Of a stretch of 33,485 nt of DNA, positions 1 to 8,817 are shown piece after piece. Position 1 is the stretch's first letter. Each line of letters opens with the position of its first letter. The translations under genes and the position numbers were made by a program. The stretch lies in NCBI GenBank assembly GCA_031261715.1, contig JAISJB010000004.1, forward strand, positions 1 to 33,485, in the 5' to 3' direction. Below the pieces are notes generated by a model. It did not search any database. It was not told where the DNA came from and saw nothing but the letters and a program-made list of their open reading frames with translations. This stretch comes from Endomicrobium sp. GTDB lineage: Bacteria; Elusimicrobiota; Endomicrobiia; Endomicrobiales; Endomicrobiaceae.

Positions 1-1
1 A

Positions 2-343
2 TTTAATGACACTGTTGATAACATAAAAGATGCATTAATAAAACATGATAAAACTTCACAGTATAGTAATAGGCCTGTTGGTCGTAGTGAAGTAGCACAA
101 GCATTTATAAGTAACATGAAAGAATCTTTCATATTTTTAACAAAATGTATTTTGACTGTAGCACTTACTCCACCTGCTTTGATTATACCTGTATTGCATA
201 TATACTTAGATGTATTAAACATATTACTTCCACCGCCAAATCAAGATCCATTTATGAAAATTACATGGAAAGAATACATGGACCATTTTTTTGAGATTGC
301 AGTTGATCGTGTGTTAATACCATATAAAATCGTGTGGGGCTAA
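2..343 (+). CDS. Unidentified protein, C-terminal part (cut by left edge)
   Basis: The frame is open from the left edge of the window to a TAA stop, giving the last 113 residues of a protein that begins outside. I do not recognise the family. The visible part starts polar (Asn, Asp, Lys rich). It then has one strongly hydrophobic stretch around the internal Met at base 116 and after it (FLTKCILTVALTPPALIIPV and on), followed by a proline cluster LLPPPNQDP and an amphipathic end, ITWKEYMDHFF...IPYKIVWG. The hydrophobic stretch could be a membrane helix. An ATG-initiated 75-residue reading frame from 116 is possible, but the upstream frame has no stop, so a longer gene is more likely. The stop lies 15 bases before lptF on the same strand, so the two are probably co-transcribed. 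Confidence 0.55.
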   Translation, partial: FNDTVDNIKDALIKHDKTSQYSNRPVGRSEVAQAFISNMKESFIFLTKCILTVALTPPALIIPVLHIYLDVLNILLPPPNQDPFMKITWKEYMDHFFEIAVDRVLIPYKIVWG

Positions 344-358
344 AATAATCTTTGCTAT

Positions 359-1449
359 ATGTTGATAAAGAAATTACATCAATATATAACAAAAGAGTTT
401 CTTTCTTCTTTTTGTTTTGGTTTGATTGTTTTTTCTTCTTTACTTGTTCTTGACAGAGTATTAAATCTATTTGATCTTTTCATTGCTTACAAAGTTAATT
501 TAATTACTATATTTAAATTATTCTTTTTTCTTTTACCAAACATCTTAGTCATTACTATTCCTATGGCTGTTCTGTTTGGGATATTAATTGCACATTGTAG
601 ATTATCAGTAGATAACGAAATAATAGCACTTAAAGCTCTTGGCCTAAGCTATACTACATTGTTTATACCTACCATAATACTTGTTTTTAATATTTCTATT
701 CTTATGTTGTTTTTTAATCATATTATTACTCCGTTAAGTCATACAAAATTTAAATCTTTATTTAAGTCAGCTATAATAAATAACTCATACATAGATTTAA
801 ATGACAAAAAAAACATCAAATTAGGTCATTATACACTATATGCAGATAGCGTAGATAAAAAAAAAAAATTATGTATAGAGTCAATATTTACAATAAAACT
901 TCTGCTAATAGGATAACTGCCTCATTAGTTAATATGTATATTGATAAGAATAAAGTTCTTAAGCTTATTTTACATAATGGTTGTTTACAAAATATAGATC
1001 ATTCAAATAAAAATAGTATCACACTTATCTATTTCAAGTATTACTATCTCACTATAGATTTATATAAACTTATTAATAATTGTACAAATACAATATCAAT
1101 ATATGAAATGTCATCATATGATATTTACAAAAAAATGCAATACTATAGAAAATATAATATTAATATTATTGAATATGAACAACAATTTTGGTTTAGATGG
1201 GTCTTTGCTGTTGCGCCATTAGCTTTCACAATCTGTGCATTACCGTTAGGCTTAATTTCTAATAACAATAATAAGAATATAGGATTTATTACTAGTCTAT
1301 GTATTATTATGTTCTACTATTTAATGCTTATTATATCAATAAATTTAAGTGAAAAACATTATATTCCTACAAATATTGCACTATGGATTCCAAATATTAT
1401 AGTAACTATAGTAGGTATTTTTTTTCTTGTCAAGTTGGTAAAAACTTAA
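359..1449 (+). CDS. lptF: LptF, LPS export permease; reading frame broken by a 12-A run
   Basis: YjgP/YjgQ-family inner-membrane subunit of the LptB2FGC transporter that extracts lipopolysaccharide from the inner membrane. The N-terminal part (359 to about 868) has the family's first membrane helices, the segment NILVITIPMAVLFGIL and the conserved EIIALKALG cytoplasmic loop. The C-terminal part (from about 868) has the end of the periplasmic domain and the last membrane helices (FRWVFAVAPLAFTICALPLG). The halves are in different frames: the first runs on to a stop at 916, and the second has its first ATG at 871 and ends at 1449. The shift lies at twelve A residues (857-868). One extra A gives a single protein of about 363 residues, the normal family length. 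Both halves look well conserved, so slippage during transcription, a sequencing indel or a very recent mutation all fit. The stop TAA overlaps the ATG of lptG (TAATG). Confidence 0.85.
857..868 (+). repeat. 12-A homopolymer at the lptF frameshift
   Basis: Twelve consecutive A residues sit exactly where the two halves of lptF change frame. Counting codons from the ATG at 359, the downstream half needs one added A (13 in all) or two fewer (10). Long A runs are known sites of RNA polymerase slippage in AT-rich endosymbiont genomes, and also of sequencing indels. The sequence alone cannot separate these. Confidence 0.9.
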
Positions 1450-2552
1450 TGGTAAGTATTATTACTAAATATATTGCTAAAAACTTTATAAAAATTTTTA
1501 TCTTTATTACGTTAGTTGTACTAACTATAACTACAATATATGAATTATTTAAACGTTTGGGGTTTTATCTAGAATACAATGCTTCAACTTTACTAATTAT
1601 ACTGCATTTACTTTGTAGTATACCGCGCTGGGTTTCACAACTTTTACCTATAGTGACACTACTATCTATATTATTTTCTGTAGGCGAGTTATCAAAACAT
1701 AATGAAATAACTGCTATGAAGGCCTTAGGAACAAACATTGACAAAATTATTTTTTTACTAATTATATTAGGTTGTATTATAGGATTATGCGATTTCACTA
1801 TACGTGAAGTTATTATTCCTAAAACAAGTAAATATACAGAATTTATTAAGATAAACAAAATTATGAAAAAAAATATAGTCTTAGAGACGAAGTTCTATAA
1901 TTTAATATTAGCTATGTCAAGATATGAAAGAATTATGATAGAGTATTGTAATATTGGTGAAAAAATTATTAAAAATCTTGTAATTGAAAAATATAATAAC
2001 AAATTTGAAATAACTGATATTATTATGGCACAGTATGCTCTATGGAATCACACAAGATGGATTTTATACAATGGTATTTTACGCTCATTTCACTATAATA
2101 CAAACATTGTGTTAGAAGAAACTTATTTCAAAAAGTATATTTCAAACATAATGATTAACCCTAATGATATAAGAACTGTATTACGAGAAGTTAATTATGA
2201 TAATATGACAACCAATGAATTAGTAACATATATTAACTTATTAAAATCATTAGGGCAAAGTGAAATGAAAATAAGAGCAACTTTAATAGCTCTACATAGC
2301 AGATATGCATATATGTTTACACATATTGTAATGATGCTAATAGGAGCTTCATTTGTTTTAAAAGTGCAAATTCAAAATAAGAAAATTAACTATATTATTG
2401 CCTTGCTTATTTCATTTATATATTTTTGTATGCAGTCATTAACGAATTCATTAGGTGTAATCTTTTTACTACCTACATTTTTAGCTACTTGGTCTGCAAA
2501 TATTATCTTTATAATACTTGGTCTATATTTAATAATGAAATTAAGAAAATAA
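1449..2552 (+). CDS. lptG: LptG, LPS export permease
   Basis: Second YjgP/YjgQ-family permease, partner of LptF in the lipopolysaccharide extractor. The protein is about 367 residues. It has an N-terminal helix after ITKYIAKNFIKIF, further helices around WVSQLLPIVTLLSILFSVG, the family loop HNEITAMKALG, a periplasmic middle domain, and three C-terminal helices ending in a basic tail (IMKLRK). I chose the ATG at 1449 because it overlaps the lptF stop in a TAATG junction typical of translational coupling and starts the family's usual N-terminus. An open frame continues upstream to 1383 but only inside lptF. LptG is the last plus-strand gene; 12 bases later the first minus-strand gene ends, so the two transcription units converge. 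Confidence 0.9.
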   Translation: MVSIITKYIAKNFIKIFIFITLVVLTITTIYELFKRLGFYLEYNASTLLIILHLLCSIPRWVSQLLPIVTLLSILFSVGELSKHNEITAMKALGTNIDKIIFLLIILGCIIGLCDFTIREVIIPKTSKYTEFIKINKIMKKNIVLETKFYNLILAMSRYERIMIEYCNIGEKIIKNLVIEKYNNKFEITDIIMAQYALWNHTRWILYNGILRSFHYNTNIVLEETYFKKYISNIMINPNDIRTVLREVNYDNMTTNELVTYINLLKSLGQSEMKIRATLIALHSRYAYMFTHIVMMLIGASFVLKVQIQNKKINYIIALLISFIYFCMQSLTNSLGVIFLLPTFLATWSANIIFIILGLYLIMKLRK

Positions 2553-2564
2553 AAATATATGATT

Positions 2565-3149
2565 TTAATTATCTATTAGATAGGGATTATGTAATATTTC
2601 ATATTGTAGCATAGTAGATCTTCCATGGCCTGGATAAATAATAAGACTTTGTTTTAATCTCTTTATTTTAGCAAGTGAGCCTAACATATCATTAGCATTG
2701 CCAGTAGGTAAATCTGTTCTACCGATAGTACCAGCAAATAATGTATCACCAGTAAATAAAAATTTTTCAAATAACAAGCATATACTACCTTTTGTATGAC
2801 CAGGCGTATGCATTATCATAAAACTATTATTAGATAGATTCATTATTTGCTGGTCATATAGTAATATTTCTGGTTTTAGATTACTACATAAGAAGTCTAC
2901 TTCATATTTATGTATTGCCAACGGTATATTAAATTGTTTTCGAAGAATATTATTAGATTGACTATGGTCTAAATGGCTATGTGTGTTTATCAGCATTATA
3001 ACCTTAAACATATTTTTATCTATTATATTGATAACTTTATATCCATCTTCGCCTGGATCTATAACTATAGCATCTAATGTAATGTCATCATACACAAGAT
3101 AGCAGTTTGTCTTTAGTGTCCCTGATATGATGTTGGTTATTTTAATCAT
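2565..3149 (-). CDS. Metallo-beta-lactamase-fold hydrolase (glyoxalase II-like)
   Basis: Short single-domain metal hydrolase of the glyoxalase II / YcbL group, 194 residues. The metal ligands are all visible: HxHxDH at residues 57-62 (THSHLDH), a His in HTPGH at 117, Asp at 135 in FTGDTLF and His at 175 in YPGHG. The motif GRTDLPTGN after the Asp is typical of this group. It probably hydrolyses thioesters such as hydroxyacylglutathione, or a related thiol ester, but the substrate cannot be read from the sequence. It is shorter than classical GloB because it lacks the C-terminal helical glutathione domain. Its ATG overlaps the TGA of pgpA by four bases, so it is the promoter-distal gene of the pgsA-pgpA unit. 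Confidence 0.85.
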   Translation of the reverse strand: MIKITNIISGTLKTNCYLVYDDITLDAIVIDPGEDGYKVINIIDKNMFKVIMLINTHSHLDHSQSNNILRKQFNIPLAIHKYEVDFLCSNLKPEILLYDQQIMNLSNNSFMIMHTPGHTKGSICLLFEKFLFTGDTLFAGTIGRTDLPTGNANDMLGSLAKIKRLKQSLIIYPGHGRSTMLQYEILHNPYLIDN

Positions 3150-3610
3150 TTTATTGTTACCATTGCTAGAACTTGCAATATTATGTTAACAAATATACCT
3201 GATAAAACATCATCCATCGTTACGCCAAAACCTCCTGATAAACTTTGTACTTGCGATATAAAACAAGGTTTTTTAATATCAATAATTCTAAATAATATAA
3301 ACCCTAAAATTAACAATACACAATTCTTAGGTACAAATGCAAAAGAAAAACACATACCTGCAATTTCATCAATAACTATTCTTTGATCATCATGTTTATT
3401 ATATATCTTTTCTGCAGAAAAAGAAAACATGACAGATAGTATGTATATTAGTCCTAATATACATATATGAAGTATATAATTATAAGGCACTAAAAAAATC
3501 CACAAAAACAGTATAATTAAGCTAGTAAATGTGCCAGGGGCATACTTGATATATCCTAAATAGAAACATGAGGAAACACATAATATTATTTTATGAATAC
3601 TATTTTTCAT
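3146..3610 (-). CDS. pgpA: Phosphatidylglycerophosphatase A
   Basis: PgpA-family membrane phosphatase that removes phosphate from phosphatidylglycerophosphate to give phosphatidylglycerol. Family motifs are present: APGTFTS near residues 24-30, DEIAGM in the middle, and a C-terminal GGFGVTMDDVLSG block carrying the acidic active-site pair. Several hydrophobic helices fit an inner-membrane protein of about 154 residues. I placed the start at the ATG at 3610 (MKNSIHK); an in-frame ATG at 3637 would overlap pgsA much further. With this start the gene overlaps the pgsA stop by 11 bases. It sits directly after pgsA, whose product makes its substrate. Confidence 0.87.
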   Translation of the reverse strand: MKNSIHKIILCVSSCFYLGYIKYAPGTFTSLIILFLWIFLVPYNYILHICILGLIYILSVMFSFSAEKIYNKHDDQRIVIDEIAGMCFSFAFVPKNCVLLILGFILFRIIDIKKPCFISQVQSLSGGFGVTMDDVLSGIFVNIILQVLAMVTIK

Positions 3611-4214
3611 GAAAAAATTCTCTATATTTCCATACATAAGTAATACCAGAAAGCATAGTAAATAATATAATAATAATAATTATATATAAAGGCAGTTTTA
3701 TCAATACAACACTACATAATAAATATCTGTTATATAAAACAAAAATAATAGGCATCATATTATTTACTTTAATAATGAGTTTGTTAATGATTAAAATTAA
3801 CATTATTACAATAATCCCAAAAACTTGTGAGGCAGTTTTTAATTTCCCAAGTTTGTTTGCTGGAATTATTATATTTTTATTAGCTAAAGTATATCGTAAA
3901 CCTGTTATCAAAAAATCTCTTGAAATAATCATAACAATCATCCATACAGGAATGCAAAGGCTAGACATAGTTAAGAAATAAATTAATGCGGTAGATATTA
4001 ACAATTTATCAGCAAGTGGATCTAAGAATATACCTAACAGTGTTATATCTTTATGTTTTCTAGCTATTTTTCCATCTATCAAATCTGTAAACGCAGCTAA
4101 TATAAACACAATTAGCGCAATTGTGATATTATATACACCATTACATTCAATAAAAAAAGTAAATATAGGTACCATCAACATTCTGACTATAGTTAGTTTG
4201 TTTGGTAGATTCAA
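3600..4214 (-). CDS. pgsA: CDP-diacylglycerol--glycerol-3-phosphate phosphatidyltransferase
   Basis: Transfers a phosphatidyl group from CDP-diacylglycerol to glycerol-3-phosphate, the committed step to phosphatidylglycerol. The complete CDP-alcohol phosphotransferase signature is visible at residues 44-69: D44xxD47G48xxA51R52, then G61xxxD65xxxD69. The start MNLPNKLTIVRM is the usual family N-terminus. The 204-residue protein has several membrane helices and is slightly long for the family because of an Ile-rich stretch near the C-terminus. The next gene downstream, pgpA, catalyses the following step and overlaps it. Synthase is preferred over other CDP-alcohol transferases because of this pairing and the N-terminal sequence. 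Confidence 0.9.
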   Translation of the reverse strand: MNLPNKLTIVRMLMVPIFTFFIECNGVYNITIALIVFILAAFTDLIDGKIARKHKDITLLGIFLDPLADKLLISTALIYFLTMSSLCIPVWMIVMIISRDFLITGLRYTLANKNIIIPANKLGKLKTASQVFGIIVIMLILIINKLIIKVNNMMPIIFVLYNRYLLCSVVLIKLPLYIIIIIILFTMLSGITYVWKYREFFHEK

Positions 4215-4226
4215 TTTTTAAAATAC

Positions 4227-5939
4227 CTAATATGATTTTTGGTTACATATATAAGAAACAATACGTTGTATTTCACTACTTGAAACATAAGCTCCTTGAA
4301 TTCTAATTGCATCACTTGTTGCTGGTGGTGAAAATAACATATCCCCTTTGCCAACTAATTGTTCTGCTCCACATATATCAAGAATAACTTTTGAATCTAT
4401 TTTTGATGCTGTTTTTAATGATAATCTGGCAGGAAAATTAGCTTTTATCACTCCTGTTAATACATTTACTGATGGTCTTTGTGTTGCAATAATTAAATGT
4501 ATACCAACAGCTCTTGACATCTGAGATAACCTTTGTATAATTGGTTCTATATTTCTATGTGTTGTTAACATTAAATCTGCAAGTTCATCAATAATAACGA
4601 CAATATAGAATTCTTTTGTTTTCCTATTTTTAATCATTTTATTGTTATATTCTTCTATATTCCTAACCGTTTCTTTAGAAAATTGTGTATATCTAAAATG
4701 CATTAAAGATATTAACTTTTGCAAACATATAACAGCATCTTTAGGAGTAGTTATGATCTTATTATTATTATTAGCTAGATTATATAAATGTGGAATATTA
4801 TTATACATCAACATTTCTACATGTTTAGGATCAATTAATATTAATTTAACTTCATTCGGTTTTGCTTTATATAAAATAGATATAATAATTGTATGAAGAC
4901 TTACACTCTTACCAGATCCAGTTACACCAGCTATTAAAATATGTGGCATTAGTGCTAAATCTGCTATATATATTTTACCATCCATTTGCATTCCCAAAGC
5001 TAGACTCAGTAGAGATTTTGATGATTTAAAGTGCTCGTGAGATAATATATCTCTTAAATATACAGTTCTGCTATTTAATAAATTTGGAATTTCAATTCCA
5101 ATAACAGCTTTTTCATGAATTGGAATGATTCTTATACTTGGAACGTGCATGTTAAGAGCTATATTATCAACAATATTCAAAAGCATTTGTATTCTTATAC
5201 CTGGAGCTAACATAACATCATATCTATTTACGAACGAACCAGTAAGTATATCTATAACTTTTATACTTATACCAAAATCTAATACCACCTCTTCTAATTT
5301 TTTTGCTTGATGTACTAGTTCATCATGTGTATAAAAACATTTAAGTGATTTATTTTGTTTAAGTAAATCAAGTTTTGGTAATTTATAGTTATTTATATTT
5401 GTAAGTTTTATGCTGTCTTGATATTTTTTTTCTGTTAATTTATATATAGATCCCATTTTATCTTTAAATGAATTAATAATAGTTTGAATATGAAATAAAA
5501 CTACAAACTGATAAAAAAATTGTATTGTAGAATACATCAAGATGAGTATTATTATGGTAAAACTTAAATATAAGTCAAATAAACTATTTAAAAATGAATA
5601 TAAGATATAACCAAGATATCCACCATAAATGTCACTCAAATATTCTAGATGTATTCCTTCAAAGAATACAGCATAGGAAAGAATGAACAAAACAGGGATA
5701 GTGATAGTATTATTATGTATTCTGTTTTTTTGTCTTAAATACAAGAAGAACCGTAGCCAAATGAAAGGAAATATATATGATGCTGAGCCAAACATATAAA
5801 ACATTATATATAAAAATATATAACCTAAAATTCCAGATTTAGTAGGAAATAAAAAAAAATAAAAACTTACAAGGAAAACTGATATACAAATTATACTCTT
5901 AGTTTTCTGATTGTTTGTATTTATACACCAAAATCGCAT
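4227..5939 (-). CDS. ftsK: FtsK/SpoIIIE-type DNA translocase lacking the gamma domain
   Basis: Membrane-anchored hexameric DNA pump that clears and aligns chromosome ends at the septum. Residues 1 to about 165 hold several membrane helices. A short linker follows in place of the long Pro/Gln-rich linker of E. coli. The RecA-like motor has Walker A GVTGSGKS near residue 338, Walker B VVIIDELADLM near 448, and the family blocks IIATQRPSVNVLTGVIKAN and GKGDMLF. The protein is 570 residues. It ends about 30 residues after GKGDMLF, so the C-terminal winged-helix gamma domain that reads KOPS sequences and activates XerD is missing. The first ATG at 5939 is used; no clear Shine-Dalgarno precedes it. 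It lies between accB and pgsA with short gaps. Confidence 0.92.
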   Translation of the reverse strand: MRFWCINTNNQKTKSIICISVFLVSFYFFLFPTKSGILGYIFLYIMFYMFGSASYIFPFIWLRFFLYLRQKNRIHNNTITIPVLFILSYAVFFEGIHLEYLSDIYGGYLGYILYSFLNSLFDLYLSFTIIILILMYSTIQFFYQFVVLFHIQTIINSFKDKMGSIYKLTEKKYQDSIKLTNINNYKLPKLDLLKQNKSLKCFYTHDELVHQAKKLEEVVLDFGISIKVIDILTGSFVNRYDVMLAPGIRIQMLLNIVDNIALNMHVPSIRIIPIHEKAVIGIEIPNLLNSRTVYLRDILSHEHFKSSKSLLSLALGMQMDGKIYIADLALMPHILIAGVTGSGKSVSLHTIIISILYKAKPNEVKLILIDPKHVEMLMYNNIPHLYNLANNNNKIITTPKDAVICLQKLISLMHFRYTQFSKETVRNIEEYNNKMIKNRKTKEFYIVVIIDELADLMLTTHRNIEPIIQRLSQMSRAVGIHLIIATQRPSVNVLTGVIKANFPARLSLKTASKIDSKVILDICGAEQLVGKGDMLFSPPATSDAIRIQGAYVSSSEIQRIVSYICNQKSY

Positions 5940-5955
5940 TGTTTTGTTATAACAA

Positions 5956-6441
5956 TTAATTTATTTTTTCTATTTCAAATAAATCTTGTCCAGAGTTAAC
6001 TGCTTGACCATTATCTACTAGTAGTTTAATAATTTTCAGTTTATAAGAAGTTTTTATTTCATTGATTACTTTCATAGCTTCAATAAGACATATTACTGTT
6101 TTACTTTCAACTATATCCCCTTCATGTACAAATGGTGGTGATGTTGGAGATGGGGCCTTATAAAATGTACCTACTATAGGAGACTTAATTGTTTCTTTTA
6201 TTTTTAATTGTTCTTTAATATTATTGGATATTATTGCTTGTTTTGTTGTTGTAGTAGGAGGAGTAGGTTTATCTTTGATGTGTTGAATATTAACATCTTT
6301 ACGCTTAATATATATATTGTAATTCTTGAAAGTAATGTGTAGAGTGCCAATATCACCCTTATACATTATGTCATAAAATAGTTCAAGTTTATCATGAAGT
6401 TCTTTAGTAATATTAACAATATGATTTATTTTTTTCTTCAT
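5956..6441 (-). CDS. accB: Biotin carboxyl carrier protein of acetyl-CoA carboxylase
   Basis: Carries biotin between the carboxylase and transferase parts of acetyl-CoA carboxylase, the first step of fatty-acid synthesis. Residues 1 to about 70 form the variable N-terminal part. A short Pro/Thr-rich linker (KPTPPTTTTK) follows, and then the biotinyl domain with PIVGTFYKAPSP and the biotin attachment motif EAMK, Lys near residue 124. The length of 161 residues and the overall plan are typical of AccB. The thumb-like segment SPTSPPFVHEGD between the two motifs supports AccB over other biotinyl or lipoyl domains. AccC, its usual neighbour, is not adjacent; the flanking genes are pnp and ftsK. 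Confidence 0.93.
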   Translation of the reverse strand: MKKKINHIVNITKELHDKLELFYDIMYKGDIGTLHITFKNYNIYIKRKDVNIQHIKDKPTPPTTTTKQAIISNNIKEQLKIKETIKSPIVGTFYKAPSPTSPPFVHEGDIVESKTVICLIEAMKVINEIKTSYKLKIIKLLVDNGQAVNSGQDLFEIEKIN

Positions 6442-6464
6442 GTTATGTTATATCTTTATAAAAA

Positions 6465-8519
6465 TTATTTTAACTGAAGTTGTAATCCAATTTTACCATA
6501 CTTATCAATATTCATGATTTTCACTTTAACTTTGTCGCCTTCTTTGAAACGTTTAATACATTTTTTAAATTGTGAAATATGCACTAGTCCTTTCTTGCCT
6601 GGTGCAATTTCTATAAACATTCCAAACTCTACTAACTTAATAATAATACCATCATAGATTAATCCAATTTTAATTTCAATGTTAAACTTTTCAATGTATC
6701 TTTTAACTAATTTAACAGATTGAGAATTCATACCTGAGATAAAGACTTTTCCGTTTGTATCTATATCAATCTTAACATCATGTTCATCTTGAAGCTTTCT
6801 AATATTTCTGCCTCCAGGCCCAATTAGTTCACCTATTTTAACTTGTGCAATATTCAATACTGATATAGAAGGGGCGAAATTTGATATTGTATTGTTAATT
6901 GATGATGTAGATGATGATTCCATTATATCTAAAACTTCTAAAAGTTTGTGTGTAGCTTGCTTAATAGCACTTGATATAATAGTGAGATTAATACCCAATT
7001 GCTTTATATCCATTTGAAGAGCTGTAATGCCACGTTTAGTACCTGCAACTTTAAAATCCATATCTCCTAAATAATCCTCAACACCCATAATATCAGTTAA
7101 AATAACATGTTTAGAACCTTCTTTAATCAACCCCATAGCTATTCCAGCACAATTTGCTTTAATAGGAACGCCTGCACTAATTAAAGCAAGAGATGCTCCA
7201 CAAACAGACGCCATAGAAGAAGACCCATTAGATTCTAGTATATCTGATACTACTCTTATTGTATAAGCAAAGTGATGTTCGTCAGGTAAAATTGGGTATA
7301 TTGCTTTTTTCGCTAAATGCCCATGTCCTATTTCTCTTCTACTTAATGCCTTATCACTTTTTGGTTCACCTGTTGAAAATCCAGGGAAGTTATAATGTAA
7401 CATAAACCTATCTTTATATTCTCCATATAATTCATCTAGAATTTGCCTATCCATTAGAGTGCCCAGAGTTACAGTAGCTAATGCTTGTGTCTCTCCTCTT
7501 GTAAACAAACATGACCCATGAACTCTAGGAAGTATACCACTTTTACAAGTAATATGTCTGATTTCATCTAATTTTCTACCATCCACACGAACTTTGTTAT
7601 TTATAATAAAATTCCTAATAGCTTTATTAAAAACAGTTTCTAATGTTATATTAATTTCTTTTAATTGTTCTTCAGGGTATTTAGAAAAAATTTTTGAAGA
7701 TATGTCATTTTTTATATCCTTCCACAATGTATCTCTAATTTTCTTATCTTTATTAATAATATTAAATGTAACTTGATTATTTATTTCATATGTTATGTCT
7801 TTTAATATCATACTGTTAGGAACATATTCTGGTACTGTTACTTTTTCACTTGTAACTAATTCTTTTTGAAACAAGCATACTTGTTTAATAATCTTCCAGC
7901 CATTATCTAAAGCATTTATAATATGAATTTCAGATAATTCTATTGCACTTGATTCTACCATTGTCAAAGAATCTTCTGTACCACTTACAAGTAAATTTAA
8001 TTGACTTGTTTTTTGTTCAATAAGTGATGGATTAATAATGTAACGTTCGCCTATTTTCCCCACTCTGACTGATGCTACAGGTGTACTAACAGGAATATTA
8101 GATGTATATAAAGCAATAGATGCTCCTAAAATTGATGCTGGGACTGGATCATTTTCACCATCATATGACAGCACAACTACTGTAATTTGTGTATTATTTC
8201 TCCAAGATTTAGCAAAAACAGGTCGCAGACTTCTATCTATAAGTCTGCTTACTAAAATTTCACTATCTTTTGGCTTGTTTTCTCTTTTAAAAAAACCACC
8301 AGGAATTTTACCTGCTGCATAAGCTCTTTCTCTATAATCTACAGTTAATGGTAAGAAATCAGCCTCAATGGTAGTATCTAAATCAGTAGTTGCTGTTGCT
8401 AAAATAATAGTATCTCCTACTCTCACAAGACAAGACCCATTAGCTTGTTTAGCTACTGCTCCAAGTTCAACAATAAAACATCTTCCAGCAATCTCTATTT
8501 CCCTTTTTAAATATCTCAC
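6465..8519 (-). CDS. pnp: Polyribonucleotide nucleotidyltransferase (PNPase)
   Basis: Phosphorolytic 3'-to-5' exoribonuclease of mRNA decay and RNA quality control, acting as a trimer. In order: a first RNase PH domain (ending around residue 210), an all-helical linker, a second RNase PH domain with RVDGRKLDEIR, GETQALATVTLGT and the active-site stretch EDYLGDMDFKVAGT, a KH domain with IGELIGPGGRNIRKL, and a C-terminal S1 domain (EFGMFIEIAPGKKGLVHISQ). The length of 684 residues is slightly short of the roughly 700 usual. The start codon is GTG at 8517-8519, supported by a strong GAGGTG Shine-Dalgarno five bases upstream. It follows rpsO by 19 bases, the conserved rpsO-pnp arrangement. Confidence 0.96.
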   Translation of the reverse strand: MRYLKREIEIAGRCFIVELGAVAKQANGSCLVRVGDTIILATATTDLDTTIEADFLPLTVDYRERAYAAGKIPGGFFKRENKPKDSEILVSRLIDRSLRPVFAKSWRNNTQITVVVLSYDGENDPVPASILGASIALYTSNIPVSTPVASVRVGKIGERYIINPSLIEQKTSQLNLLVSGTEDSLTMVESSAIELSEIHIINALDNGWKIIKQVCLFQKELVTSEKVTVPEYVPNSMILKDITYEINNQVTFNIINKDKKIRDTLWKDIKNDISSKIFSKYPEEQLKEINITLETVFNKAIRNFIINNKVRVDGRKLDEIRHITCKSGILPRVHGSCLFTRGETQALATVTLGTLMDRQILDELYGEYKDRFMLHYNFPGFSTGEPKSDKALSRREIGHGHLAKKAIYPILPDEHHFAYTIRVVSDILESNGSSSMASVCGASLALISAGVPIKANCAGIAMGLIKEGSKHVILTDIMGVEDYLGDMDFKVAGTKRGITALQMDIKQLGINLTIISSAIKQATHKLLEVLDIMESSSTSSINNTISNFAPSISVLNIAQVKIGELIGPGGRNIRKLQDEHDVKIDIDTNGKVFISGMNSQSVKLVKRYIEKFNIEIKIGLIYDGIIIKLVEFGMFIEIAPGKKGLVHISQFKKCIKRFKEGDKVKVKIMNIDKYGKIGLQLQLK

Positions 8520-8524
8520 TCTTA

Positions 8525-8530
8525 CACCTC
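8525..8530 (-). promoter_or_regulatory. Shine-Dalgarno for pnp (fixes a GTG start)
   Basis: GAGGTG on the minus strand lies five bases before the GTG at 8517-8519. There is no better-placed ATG, so it supports a non-ATG start for pnp. Such clear ribosome binding sites are uncommon in this AT-rich window. Confidence 0.7.
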
Positions 8531-8538
8531 ATTTATAT

Positions 8539-8799
8539 TTATTTCCTTAATCCTAAAGCACTTGTAACAGTAATATACATATTATTATCATTTAACTGTA
8601 AATATTTTAGTAGTTTTTTTCTTTTCGCAATCATTTTAATAAACCCTAATTTTGAACTATAATCTTTTGGAAATTTTCTAAAGTGCTTTGTAAGAGATTT
8701 TATTTTTAAAGTTAAAATAGCTATTTGTACTGCAGAAGAACCAGTATCATTCAAATGCAACCTTAATGATTCTATTATTTGTTTGTTTAAACATAACAT
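8539..8799 (-). CDS. rpsO: 30S ribosomal protein S15
   Basis: Primary 16S rRNA-binding protein of the small-subunit platform. The 86 residues match the family from start to end: DTGSSAVQIAILTLKI, then LTKHFRKFPKDYSSKLGF, and the basic RKKLLKYL block, ending in LGLRK. S15 of other bacteria is 85-89 residues. The ATG at 8799 is preceded by AAGGGAG nine bases upstream. It lies between the fumarase beta-subunit gene and pnp on the same strand. In many bacteria S15 represses its own mRNA by binding the leader, but I cannot identify such a structure in the 18-base gap upstream. Confidence 0.96.
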   Translation of the reverse strand: MLCLNKQIIESLRLHLNDTGSSAVQIAILTLKIKSLTKHFRKFPKDYSSKLGFIKMIAKRKKLLKYLQLNDNNMYITVTSALGLRK

Positions 8800-8817
8800 T
8801 ATGAATAACTCCCTTAA

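Noticed and set aside
2553-2600. Shared bidirectional terminator between lptG and the hydrolase gene
   Set aside because: The only inverted repeat is ATCTA-T-TAGAT, too short and A-T rich with a one-base loop, and it lies inside the hydrolase coding end.
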